Part shown: positions 1-7,410 of the stretch, piece after piece
How positions within the stretch are numbered: the first letter of the stretch is position 1
How the letters are laid out: each line of letters opens with the position of its first letter
Assembly: GCA_019637555.1 (NCBI GenBank)
Contig: JAHBVK010000002.1
Location: forward strand, 124,001-188,000
Source of the DNA: Anaerolineae bacterium
GTDB lineage: Bacteria > Chloroflexota > Anaerolineae > Aggregatilineales > UBA2796
Reading direction: 5' to 3'
Length of the DNA: 64,000 nucleotides
The notes under the pieces: generated by a model
Databases searched by the model: none
What the model saw: only the letters and a program-made list of their open reading frames with translations
What the model was told of the DNA's origin: nothing
Made by a program: the position numbers and the translations under genes

Positions 1-2
1 CG

Positions 3-977
3 GAAATCCCCGCGCTGCAAATCGACGCCGTAGTGACATTGGATCAACTGACGCTCGATCTAGCAGGTCGGCTCGTTCGACTCGCCCCCTTCGGACAGGG
101 CAATCCGCGCCCCGTGATCGCCGTCAATGATCTATCGCTGGATCACGCCGCGATCATCGGCAGGCAGGAACTACACCGCAAGATCACCGTACAGGATCGG
201 GAGGGGCGGGCGCAAACGCTGTTGTGGTGGCACAGCAGCAAAGAGCCGCTGCCCGAAGGTCGCTTCGATGTAGCCTTCAACATGGGCATCAACGAACGCG
301 GCGATCTGGAACTGATCCTGCTAGATTGGCGGCAGCGCGAAGCACCGATTGTTGAGATCAAACGCGAAATCATAATTCACGATTGGCGACAGGAACGCGA
401 TCCGCGTGCCAAACTAGAGGAAGTGAAAGCCGCCGCGCCAGACGCGATCATCTGGGCGGAGAGCTATTCACGCCAGCAGTATCCGCAGTACACCCGTCGC
501 GCCGAGCTGACTCCTGCTCCCACGTTGATCATCTTCACGCCGCCCTCAGATGCGAACGCGCTGCGGTGCGCTGTCGATGCTGTCCAGCCGACGCAGATTC
601 ACCTGTTCAACATGCCGCCGCCGATTGGCTCTACTGATGACATTATGCGACAGTTGAAACGCGCCGCCGTCAACGTGATCGAAGCACGCGCGGGCGTTGA
701 ATCGATGGACGTCATCGCTGGTGCGCTTGCCGCCTCGCCTGCTGTAGTGATGACGGGCTTGGCGCTGCTGGCGGTGCGTGGCGAGATCGGCGCGGTCAGT
801 TTTGCGCGCGGCAAGGCGCGGATCAGTCCGGCGGAGTCGGGAACGGGCGTCGATCAGCACAGCGATGCGGCGCAAGAGCAGGCAGCGTTAGTGCGCTTCC
901 AAGCCGCCGTCAGTGAGATGATGGCGTACCGCCGCTTTTACTCCAAAACAGAGGCAAGTGAGGTTATTCGTGGCTGA
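3..977 (+). CDS. recJ: RecJ single-strand exonuclease, C-terminal part (5' truncated by window edge)
   Basis: The frame is open to the left edge, so the GTG at 33 is internal and the gene begins outside the window. The first residues (LAPFGQGNPRPV) match the conserved RecJ motif at the start of the C-terminal OB-fold region, where RecJ grips single-stranded DNA. RecJ is a 5'-3' ssDNA exonuclease in recombination and mismatch repair; its catalytic DHH/DHHA1 domains would lie upstream and cannot be seen. The roughly 240 residues after the OB fold are Ala-rich and not recognised, so this RecJ has an extended C-terminus. Its end overlaps the next gene by 8 or 20 bases, suggesting co-transcription. 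Confidence 0.85.
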   Translation, partial: EIPALQIDAVVTLDQLTLDLAGRLVRLAPFGQGNPRPVIAVNDLSLDHAAIIGRQELHRKITVQDREGRAQTLLWWHSSKEPLPEGRFDVAFNMGINERGDLELILLDWRQREAPIVEIKREIIIHDWRQERDPRAKLEEVKAAAPDAIIWAESYSRQQYPQYTRRAELTPAPTLIIFTPPSDANALRCAVDAVQPTQIHLFNMPPPIGSTDDIMRQLKRAAVNVIEARAGVESMDVIAGALAASPAVVMTGLALLAVRGEIGAVSFARGKARISPAESGTGVDQHSDAAQEQAALVRFQAAVSEMMAYRRFYSKTEASEVIRG

Positions 978-1839
978 AAGTATTCGCAGCGTCGCCAATG
1001 TTAACGGCACTTCGCTCAGTTATGAGATCGCTGGTCAGGGCGCGTTAGTGGTACTGCTGCACGGCGATATCAGCGATCAGCGTATGTGGGATGATCAGTT
1101 CGGCGCGTTATCGGAGCATTATCGCGTGCTGCGCTACGACTTTCGCGGCTTCGGCAAATCCGCCCGCCTCGATAAACCCTATTCCGATCTTAGCGATTTG
1201 AACGCGCTGCTAGACTTCCTTGAGATCAAAGATCGCGTCCACCTGATCGGCAGTTCGATGGGCGCGAACGTGGCGATTAGTTTCGCGCTGGAACATCCGG
1301 ATCGCGTCGCCTCGCTGATCCTCGTCTCGCCCGGACTCGGCGGCTTCTCAGACTATGGGCAGGCGCTGATCAACGTGGCGACAGACATTGATCGGATGGC
1401 GAAATCCGGCGATCTAATCACAGCGGTAGAGCTTTCCATACGCCTGTGGATCGATGGCTTAACTCGTCCCGCCTCTGCCGTCGATCCTTCCGTGCGCCTG
1501 AAATTGCACCGTATCCTCAGCGAGAACGCCCATATGCTCGCCGCGCCAGATGATCTGGACACGCCGCTCGATCCGCCGCCCGCCGCGCGTCTCGGGGAGA
1601 TCACCGCCCCGACTCTGCTCCTCGTCGGGGATCGCGATCTGCGTGAGATCAACGCCATCGCCGATGCGATCCTTGAGGGCATTCCCACCAACGTCGAGAA
1701 GATCGTGCTGCCAGACGTGGCACACATGCTCAACGTGGAGAAGCCCACGGAGTTCAATCAGGTGGTGCTGAATTATCTGGGCAACCAGATGGCTGGGGAT
1801 CGCCCTCACCCCCCAACCCCCTCTCCCGCAAGCGGCTAG
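958..1839 (+). CDS. Alpha/beta-fold hydrolase
   Basis: A 293-residue alpha/beta hydrolase. The HG oxyanion-region motif (VVLLHGD, ~32-37), the nucleophile elbow GSSMG (98-102, Ser100), an acid candidate in GDRD (Asp225/227) and a late His (DVAHM, His256) form a plausible Ser-Asp-His triad. Esterases, C-C hydrolases and haloperoxidase-like enzymes share this fold and the substrate cannot be read. GTG starts at 958 and 970 both overlap recJ; 970 removes four residues and may be the real start. The last ~11 residues (PHPPTPSPASG) are encoded by an intergenic-type palindromic repeat, so the C-terminus is a late extension by a repeat. Confidence 0.85.
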   Translation: MRLFVAESIRSVANVNGTSLSYEIAGQGALVVLLHGDISDQRMWDDQFGALSEHYRVLRYDFRGFGKSARLDKPYSDLSDLNALLDFLEIKDRVHLIGSSMGANVAISFALEHPDRVASLILVSPGLGGFSDYGQALINVATDIDRMAKSGDLITAVELSIRLWIDGLTRPASAVDPSVRLKLHRILSENAHMLAAPDDLDTPLDPPPAARLGEITAPTLLLVGDRDLREINAIADAILEGIPTNVEKIVLPDVAHMLNVEKPTEFNQVVLNYLGNQMAGDRPHPPTPSPASG

Positions 1840-1847
1840 AGGGGGAT
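1804..1847. repeat. Family A palindromic repeat (CCCCTCTCCCGC type), read through by the upstream ORF
   Basis: A C-rich arm (CACCCCCCAACCCCCTCTCC) faces a short G-rich arm (CTAGAGGGGGA). The same wording recurs at 10939-11027 in both orientations. The stop codon of the alpha/beta hydrolase lies inside the element. Confidence 0.7.
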
Positions 1848-1893
1848 TTAACCACTAATAATCCTTACGCCAGTCGATGATCGCTTGTTTCAG

Positions 1894-1913
1894 CCCGGTG
1901 CTTTAGCGCCGGG
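1894..1913. repeat. Family B palindrome (CCCGGTGCTTTAGCGCCGGG)
   Basis: A 20-bp near-perfect hairpin with a TTTA loop. An identical copy is at 7058-7077 and an inverted, slightly diverged copy at 29978-29997. Confidence 0.75.
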
Positions 1914-1987
1914 AATGCAGCGAGGTAAACTATCCCCACGACGAAAATTTAGCCTCGTTTTACCTCTAATTATTAAGGAGCAACCCC

Positions 1988-3211
1988 GTGAATGACGGGC
2001 AAAAACAAGCATTTTTACGCCAAGCATTAGAGACAGGGCAGGGCATCGTCCGCCTGATGCCGACATGGGTTCCGCGCGTGTTCTGCGTGCCGGGACGCCG
2101 TTTGCGCTTGCACACGCAAGATTTGTATGCCTTCGGCGCACATCGCGGCGGCATTGATGAACGCTGGTTCTCCTCCACCACCAAAGCGGATAACGGTCCG
2201 CACACGCTGCCCGATGAGGGCTTGAGCTACATCTACGGCACTGACGGCGAAAAAGTCACGCTGCAAGATGGCATCGGGCTGATGGGCGCTGATTTCATCG
2301 GTGCGGCAGCCATGCAGCAGTACGGCGGTTGGGTGATGTATAGCAAGTTCTTCGACAATATGTATCCGCTGCCACATCACTTGCATCAGAGCGATGAGAA
2401 AGCCGCCGATGTCGGGCGTGTGGGCAAGCCGGAAGCGTACTTTTTCCCCTCACAGTACAACTTCGCGCTGAATACGTTCCCCTACACCTTCTTCGGCTTT
2501 GAACCCGGCACCACCACCGATCAGGTGATCGACTGCTTGAAGCGGTGGGATCAGGGCGATAACGAAATTCTGAGCATGTCCAAGGCAGATCGCTTGCAAA
2601 TAGGCACGGGCTGGTACGTCCCACCGGGCATTTTGCACGCGCCGGGGACGCTGTGTACCTATGAGCCGCAGCGTGCCAGCGACGTGTTCTCGATGTGGCA
2701 GTCACTGATCGCAGATTATCAGGTGGTGGATCGCGCTATGCTGGTCAAGGACGTGCCGCAGGATAAGTGGTACGACTATGACTATCTGCTCTCGCTGCTC
2801 GATTGGGACGCCAACATCGATCCTGAGTTCAAGAAGCATTACCATCTGACGCCGCGACCAGCGGGCGATCCGAAAGCGGCGCAAGAGGCAGGCTACAACG
2901 AACAGTGGATCGTTTACGGCGCGGAGTGGTTCAGCGCCAAAGAACTGACCGTTCAACCCGGACGCACGGTGACCATCCGCGACGCGGGCGCTTACGGTGC
3001 GATCACCATGCAGGGCTATGGGCGCTTCGGCGCACATCCGATCTCCGCGCCGTCACTAATCCGCTTCGGGCAGATGACCGAGGATGAGTTCTTCGTCACC
3101 TATGAGGCGGCACAGCGCGGCGTCACCATCACCAACCTGAGCAGCAGCGAACCGCTGGTGATCCTCAAGCACTTCAATCCCGGCAACCCTGAGATGCCGA
3201 AAATGGGATAG
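1988..3211 (+). CDS. Cupin protein of the type I mannose-6-phosphate isomerase type
   Basis: 407 residues, starting at GTG 1988 behind a clear ribosome site (AAGGAG, 9 bases upstream). The core resembles phosphomannose isomerase: a His-rich metal motif (YPLPHHLHQSDE, His130/131/133), then GKPEAYFF (Glu149, equivalent to the KTECWYI glutamate) and a distal metal His in GWYVPPGILHAPG (His217) followed by EPQRASD, as in the EiQqxSD signature. These would supply a Zn site in the cupin barrel. Overall length and the C-terminal cupin-like half differ from classical ManA, so the sugar substrate is uncertain; it may isomerise another aldose or keto-sugar. It stands alone between repeats. Confidence 0.65.
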   Translation: MNDGQKQAFLRQALETGQGIVRLMPTWVPRVFCVPGRRLRLHTQDLYAFGAHRGGIDERWFSSTTKADNGPHTLPDEGLSYIYGTDGEKVTLQDGIGLMGADFIGAAAMQQYGGWVMYSKFFDNMYPLPHHLHQSDEKAADVGRVGKPEAYFFPSQYNFALNTFPYTFFGFEPGTTTDQVIDCLKRWDQGDNEILSMSKADRLQIGTGWYVPPGILHAPGTLCTYEPQRASDVFSMWQSLIADYQVVDRAMLVKDVPQDKWYDYDYLLSLLDWDANIDPEFKKHYHLTPRPAGDPKAAQEAGYNEQWIVYGAEWFSAKELTVQPGRTVTIRDAGAYGAITMQGYGRFGAHPISAPSLIRFGQMTEDEFFVTYEAAQRGVTITNLSSSEPLVILKHFNPGNPEMPKMG

Positions 3212-3225
3212 CAGTGGAGGATTCA

Positions 3226-3473
3226 GTAGACCGGAGGTTAAAACCTCCGGCTACAACGCTTTTGAAACCCACTGAAGTGGGTTAGGAATCACATCTACAC
3301 TGTGGTGTCTTGTAGGTACTTTGGGCGTTCAGCACAGCAATTCATTGCCGTGTGATTTTAGCTAAAGTCCCGCAAAGGCAATGTTGCAAGACACAATTGT
3401 CCGCTTCTGCTCTTAACCCACTTCAGTGGGTTTACCCAGTTTTGTAGCCGGAGGTTTCAACCTCCGGTCTACA
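3226..3473. repeat. MITE-like inverted repeat element (family C ends)
   Basis: Two ~59-bp arms, 3226-3283 and 3415-3473, are reverse complements with few differences. Each arm contains two hairpins: GACCGGAGGTT...AACCTCCGG and AACCCACTGAAGTGGGTT. The 131-bp centre also has inverted pieces (TGTCTTG near 3307 against CAAGACA near 3385, ATTGCC against GGCAAT). No ORF is convincing inside. A single arm occurs alone at 30075-30133. The arrangement looks like a non-autonomous mobile element or a very large REP/BIME. Confidence 0.7.
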
Positions 3474-3494
3474 TCTATTCCTCGACAGTCACTG

Positions 3495-5162
3495 CTACCC
3501 CCTTCTGAACCGATCCACCCAGACCGCGATCCCCGCCAGCAACACCAGCCCCGGCATCAGGATCAGCGTGATGAAGGCGACGGCGTTCAGATCGGCGTCC
3601 TTGACGTTCAGCGGTAGCTGTTCGGCAATCGGATTGACCGTGATCTTGCTGACGAAATTGGTCAGATAGTCGAACGTGCCCGTCCACAGGATCGCACCGT
3701 CGAACTGCTGAATCTCGTCGTTGCGAATCCAGTCGGCATCGCCCACCACGATCAGCTTGGCATTGTTGCGTATATCCTCCGCTTTGATCATCAGCGCACG
3801 CGGACCGGGCAGATCGGTGGGACGCTGCACCACATCAGTCGGATTGCGGGCGGCATCCTGCGAGGCGCGGGCGAAGGATCGCTCCGAACTGGCGTACAGA
3901 ATCGTCTGGGCGATGTTGTCCCGCGGCTCCAGCGTGAACGACTGCACGATGCTGAACAACGGCTGCACTTTGCTAATACCCGATGAATCTTTGTTGAGCA
4001 TCGGATCGTCCGCGTATTTGTTGGGCAGCACGTAGACGGCGGAATTCTGCGAGTTTGACTCCAGATCAAAGACGATGCTGCGATCCGGCTTGATGCCCCA
4101 CGTCTCCGAAAGGTACAGCGCCATCGGGCTTTCCGGCGGCGTCATGAACTGATAGGCGCTGATGAAAGCGGGTTCCGCCATCACCAGCATTTTGCCACCG
4201 TTCGCCATGTACTGCGTGATCTTATCCACCGCCAACTGAGAGAAGTCGCGCTGCGGTCCGATCAGCAGTAAGGCGGTCAAGCCCTGCGGAATCTCTTGCA
4301 GCGATAAGTCCAGATCGATCACCGTGATACCGTAAGTGGTCATCAGATCGCGCACGCTGGAGATGTTGTTCTCGCCCGTCGCCGCGCCGGAGATTTCGCC
4401 GCTGCCTGTGGTGAACGCAACCGTGTAACTACCGCGTGCTTGCAGGCGCAAGATCGCCTCCGCGATCCAGCGTTGGTTGGCATAATTGCCCGTCATCTTC
4501 TCGGTGGCGTTGACATCGGGTTTGCCATCCGCGCCGAGGTAGCTGACGAAAATGCCGAAATCGCCATCCAAGCCAAGCTGCCGCGCTAACACGGGCTGCT
4601 CATTGGGATCGAGATAATCGACGCGCACTTTATCCGGCGCGGCATCCTCGAACATGCGTAAGAAGGGACGATCCTGCGACTGCTGATCCAGCAAACGGCT
4701 GCTGTAGAACGCGGTGATGATGATCGGACGCTGCAAGTCGCGCACCACTGGCGAGACATCCGATTTCAGAGTGTAGTAACGCGAGGTAGTCAGATCGACG
4801 GCGATGCCTGTGCCTGCCAATAAGTTCGAGACGATGGCGACGATGCCGATGAACAGGATACTCAGGAAAATGCTGTTCGTGCCGTAGACCGTTTGCCGTC
4901 CAGTCAGCAGCGCCCGCAGATCACCGGGGGCAAGCACCGTCCACGCGCCGATCCCGATCACCGCCAGCACCGTAGCGACGATCACCACCGTCGTGATATC
5001 TTGCGCCAGCAGGAAAGCGATCACCGCCACGATCAAGCTGATGCTGCCGACGGCGCTGGCGATGCGTGCCACCGTCAGCCGATCCAGCGTCAGCGGCTTC
5101 CGCGTCGCTTCGATCTGCCGGACTTCGCGCTGTGGGCGGCGTTTGTTGCTTGCAGTGGACAT
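3495..5162 (-). CDS. GldG-like ABC transporter auxiliary protein
   Basis: 555 residues from ATG 5162; a GTG at 5171 is an alternative. The ATG overlaps the stop of the permease gene (TGATG), a sign of translational coupling. The protein has three hydrophobic segments near residues 30-110, then a large extracytoplasmic region starting with LTTSRYYTLKSDVSPVVRDL, as in the GldG/ABC_transp_aux family, and a single C-terminal membrane helix (~530-550, LILMPGLVLLAGIAVWV). In Bacteroidetes GldG works with GldA/GldF in gliding; in other bacteria homologues belong to exporters of unknown cargo. Gliding is not implied here. Confidence 0.85.
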   Translation of the reverse strand: MSTASNKRRPQREVRQIEATRKPLTLDRLTVARIASAVGSISLIVAVIAFLLAQDITTVVIVATVLAVIGIGAWTVLAPGDLRALLTGRQTVYGTNSIFLSILFIGIVAIVSNLLAGTGIAVDLTTSRYYTLKSDVSPVVRDLQRPIIITAFYSSRLLDQQSQDRPFLRMFEDAAPDKVRVDYLDPNEQPVLARQLGLDGDFGIFVSYLGADGKPDVNATEKMTGNYANQRWIAEAILRLQARGSYTVAFTTGSGEISGAATGENNISSVRDLMTTYGITVIDLDLSLQEIPQGLTALLLIGPQRDFSQLAVDKITQYMANGGKMLVMAEPAFISAYQFMTPPESPMALYLSETWGIKPDRSIVFDLESNSQNSAVYVLPNKYADDPMLNKDSSGISKVQPLFSIVQSFTLEPRDNIAQTILYASSERSFARASQDAARNPTDVVQRPTDLPGPRALMIKAEDIRNNAKLIVVGDADWIRNDEIQQFDGAILWTGTFDYLTNFVSKITVNPIAEQLPLNVKDADLNAVAFITLILMPGLVLLAGIAVWVDRFRRG

Positions 5163-5887
5163 CAGCGCCACCTCCGGGATTCCACGATCTGCGTGGTGAT
5201 GAAAAGGCTAACCGCGATCACGCCGACGAAAAAGACGACGTTCTCCAAGCGCACCAGCCCGATAGCGAAGGAATACAGATAGTTAGTCTGGAAGCTGAAG
5301 CTGCGCACCAGCGACGCCAGCGCACGATTGCTGAACACCAGTCCTGCCTGATCCGCTTGCCACAGCAGCAGCAGCAGAGTCAGCGTCAGGAAGGCGGCGA
5401 CAATCTGATTCTCGTTTAACGCGCTGAAGATCATACCGATGGCGATGCACGCCCCGCCGAGCAGCCAGACGCCCATATAGGCGGCGAAGCTGACACCAAG
5501 ATCAGGTGGACTGAGCCACACCAGCGCGATCTGGTAGATCAGCGTGAGCACCAGCAGCAGCGTGTAATATGCCCACGCGCCCAAAAATTTGCCCAGTGCC
5601 AATTGGTTATCTTTGATCGGCAGCGTCATCAACAGTTCTAGCGTCCCCTCGCGGTTTTCCTCGCTGAACAAGCGCATGGTCAGCAGCGGCGCAAAGAACA
5701 ACGTAAACTGGGCATACGCGGAAAGGATCGCCGCGCCGCTGGTCACTTCCTTACCGTTGCGGAACGCCAGATCGTTGTTGAAGATGAAGCCGCCCATCAG
5801 CAGCACCGCGAAGGCGATCAGGTAAGCGACGGGCGAGGTCAGATATTGCGTCAGTTCGCGGCGGAATACGGTCAGCACATTACGCAC
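5162..5887 (-). CDS. ABC-2 type permease, GldF-like
   Basis: About six hydrophobic helices; the N-terminus RNVLTVFRRELTQYLTSPVAY and the motif RLFSEENREGTLELLMTLPI are typical of GldF/NosY-type permeases. The start chosen is GTG 5887, which follows GAGGAAAGGA by about 9 bases and overlaps the ATPase stop by 8 bases; the longest frame would begin at 5923 and overlap far more. It pairs with the ATPase upstream and the GldG-like protein downstream as one three-gene transporter. The cargo is unknown. Confidence 0.88.
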   Translation of the reverse strand: MRNVLTVFRRELTQYLTSPVAYLIAFAVLLMGGFIFNNDLAFRNGKEVTSGAAILSAYAQFTLFFAPLLTMRLFSEENREGTLELLMTLPIKDNQLALGKFLGAWAYYTLLLVLTLIYQIALVWLSPPDLGVSFAAYMGVWLLGGACIAIGMIFSALNENQIVAAFLTLTLLLLLWQADQAGLVFSNRALASLVRSFSFQTNYLYSFAIGLVRLENVVFFVGVIAVSLFITTQIVESRRWR

Positions 5888-6860
5888 GGCGGCGCATCCT
5901 TTCCTCAACCACGCCGTCGTCATCGGACTCGGCTGAAGGTGATTGTTTGGCAGTTAACTCGATGAAAATATCTTCCAGCGACATCGCCTGTGGGCGCAGT
6001 TCCAAGAGGTCGCCACCCGCCGCGAAGATCGCCTGCGACAGCCGCGCCCGCACATCGACGCCGCTGCTCACCCCGACCACATAACCATCGGCAAAAGGAT
6101 CAACGCCTGTCACGCCCGCCGCGCTCATCAACGTCTTGCGTACTGCGTCGTAAGAATCAAGCTTGCCGCCGACTTTAAGGAACATCTTGCCACCCTGCTG
6201 CAAGCGTTCGCGCAGTTTTCCGGGCGTATCTTCCGCGATGATCTGTCCCTGATTGATGATGATCACGCGGTCACAAATCTGCTCCGCTTCGCTCAGGATG
6301 TGCGTGCTAAACATGACGGTATGCCCCTGACCGAGATCGCGCACCAATTCGCGCACTTCCAGCACTTGCAGCGGATCGAGTCCGATGGTTGGTTCGTCGA
6401 GGATCAGCACGGGCGGATCGTGAACCAGCGCCTGCGCCAGCCCGATGCGCTGCTTCATGCCTTTGGAGGTGTTGCGGATCAAACTGCCGCGACGGTTGTA
6501 CATGCCCACTTGCTTGAGCACATCATCGGCGCGGCTGCCAGACTTCTTGATGCCGCGCAGGTCAGCAATGTACTTGACGTAGCCTTTGACCGTCATATCG
6601 GGGTACAGCGGTACACTTTCCGGCAGGTAGCCAACGTGCTGGCGCACCTCCAACGACTGCTCAAAGACATCGAATCCGGCGACTCTGGCGCTGCCCGTGG
6701 TCGGCGGCATATAGCCGGTGAGCATCCGCATGGTGGTGGTTTTGCCCGCGCCGTTGGGACCGAGGAAACCTAAAATCTCGCCCTGTGCCGCGCTGAAGGT
6801 GATCCCGTTGACGGCGGTGAACGAGCCATAACGCTTGACCAGATTTTCGACTTCGATCAT
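5880..6860 (-). CDS. ABC transporter ATP-binding protein, GldA-like
   Basis: 326 residues from ATG 6860 (MIEVENLVKRYGSF); GGAG lies just upstream, while the longer frame to 6890 adds a non-homologous leader. Walker A GPNGAGKTT, signature TSKGMKQRIGLAQAL, Walker B VLILDEPTIGLDP and the switch His in MFSTHILSEAEQ are all intact. The C-terminal ~90 residues fit the DUF4162-type tail common in ABC-2 ATPases. First gene of a leftward operon with the GldF-like and GldG-like genes; it energises export at the cytoplasmic membrane. Confidence 0.92.
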   Translation of the reverse strand: MIEVENLVKRYGSFTAVNGITFSAAQGEILGFLGPNGAGKTTTMRMLTGYMPPTTGSARVAGFDVFEQSLEVRQHVGYLPESVPLYPDMTVKGYVKYIADLRGIKKSGSRADDVLKQVGMYNRRGSLIRNTSKGMKQRIGLAQALVHDPPVLILDEPTIGLDPLQVLEVRELVRDLGQGHTVMFSTHILSEAEQICDRVIIINQGQIIAEDTPGKLRERLQQGGKMFLKVGGKLDSYDAVRKTLMSAAGVTGVDPFADGYVVGVSSGVDVRARLSQAIFAAGGDLLELRPQAMSLEDIFIELTAKQSPSAESDDDGVVEERMRRRA

Positions 6861-7028
6861 AAACTGACAACTCCGCCCGCAAGATTTCACCAGACGCTAA
6901 AGCATCCAGCTATAAGCACGAAGCACCCTACAGGGCGCTAAGACACCAATGCACCAGTCATAGAGGCAATGGTGACTGAACTGCTCTATCACGATCGCGC
7001 TATCACAGCACACTAGCACCTTGTTTTA

Positions 7029-7077
7029 GCCCGCTTCAGCGGGCTTTGTACTTATAGCCCGGTGCTTTAGCGCCGGG
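7029..7077. repeat. Two adjacent hairpins: AGCCCGCTTCAGCGGGCT and family B palindrome
   Basis: 7029-7046 is a near-perfect 18-bp hairpin; 7058-7077 is identical to the family B copy at 1894-1913. The flank AGCACCTTGTTTTAGC (7014-7029) is the reverse complement of wording at about 11060-11080, so the element is longer than its hairpin. Confidence 0.65.
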
Positions 7078-7200
7078 TGATCGCCAACTCGGCTTACCAA
7101 ACGCAATCCAAACTATCGTCATTACCCACTCATGCCATTATAATGAGCTAAATCCGGATAATTTGCGTTTGTCTAACCGTTTTCTAAATTTTGCCTACCA

Positions 7201-7243
7201 TTTGCCATTTCTTTGCCATTTTCGCCATTAAAAAAATGGCAAA
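7201..7243. promoter_or_regulatory. Cluster of TTTGCCATT motifs (three direct, one inverted)
   Basis: TTTGCCATT at 7201-7209 and 7212-7220, TTCGCCATT at 7221-7229, then the inverted AATGGCAAA at 7235-7243. Spacing of 9-11 bp puts the direct copies on one helix face. This looks like a regulator-binding array upstream of the GH13_18 gene, although no regulator gene is adjacent. Confidence 0.45.
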
Positions 7244-7348
7244 AAATACTCCCAAACTTGCTATATTTGGAAGTGAATGACTAGCGCGATCCTAACCATT
7301 GCGGCGTCTCTGTCAAGCGACTCGAACACTGTTGTGACAATGACGACT

Positions 7349-7378
7349 CTGACAATATCCGCTGCCAGCGGGTAGACT
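7349..7378 (+). promoter_or_regulatory. Candidate promoter for the GH13_18 gene
   Basis: CTGACA (7349-7354), an 18-base spacer, then TAGACT (7373-7378). The same TAGACT -10 hexamer precedes rimO, the cbiX-like gene and the large kinase. Confidence 0.4.
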
Positions 7379-7410
7379 AGCCGCCACTGCACAGTACAGG
7401 AGTTGATGGA

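Larger units (their letters stand above)
6861..7410. other. 550-bp regulatory gap between divergent genes
   Basis: No gene is seen. The gap holds hairpin repeats at 7029-7077, an AT-rich stretch (about 7130-7260) with a TATAAT at 7139-7144, repeated TTTGCCATT motifs at 7201-7243, and a candidate promoter at 7349-7378 for the rightward phosphorylase gene. Confidence 0.6.

Noticed and set aside
3495-6860. Gliding motility operon
   Set aside because: Only the GldA/F/G-like transporter is present; such transporters are widespread in non-gliding bacteria.
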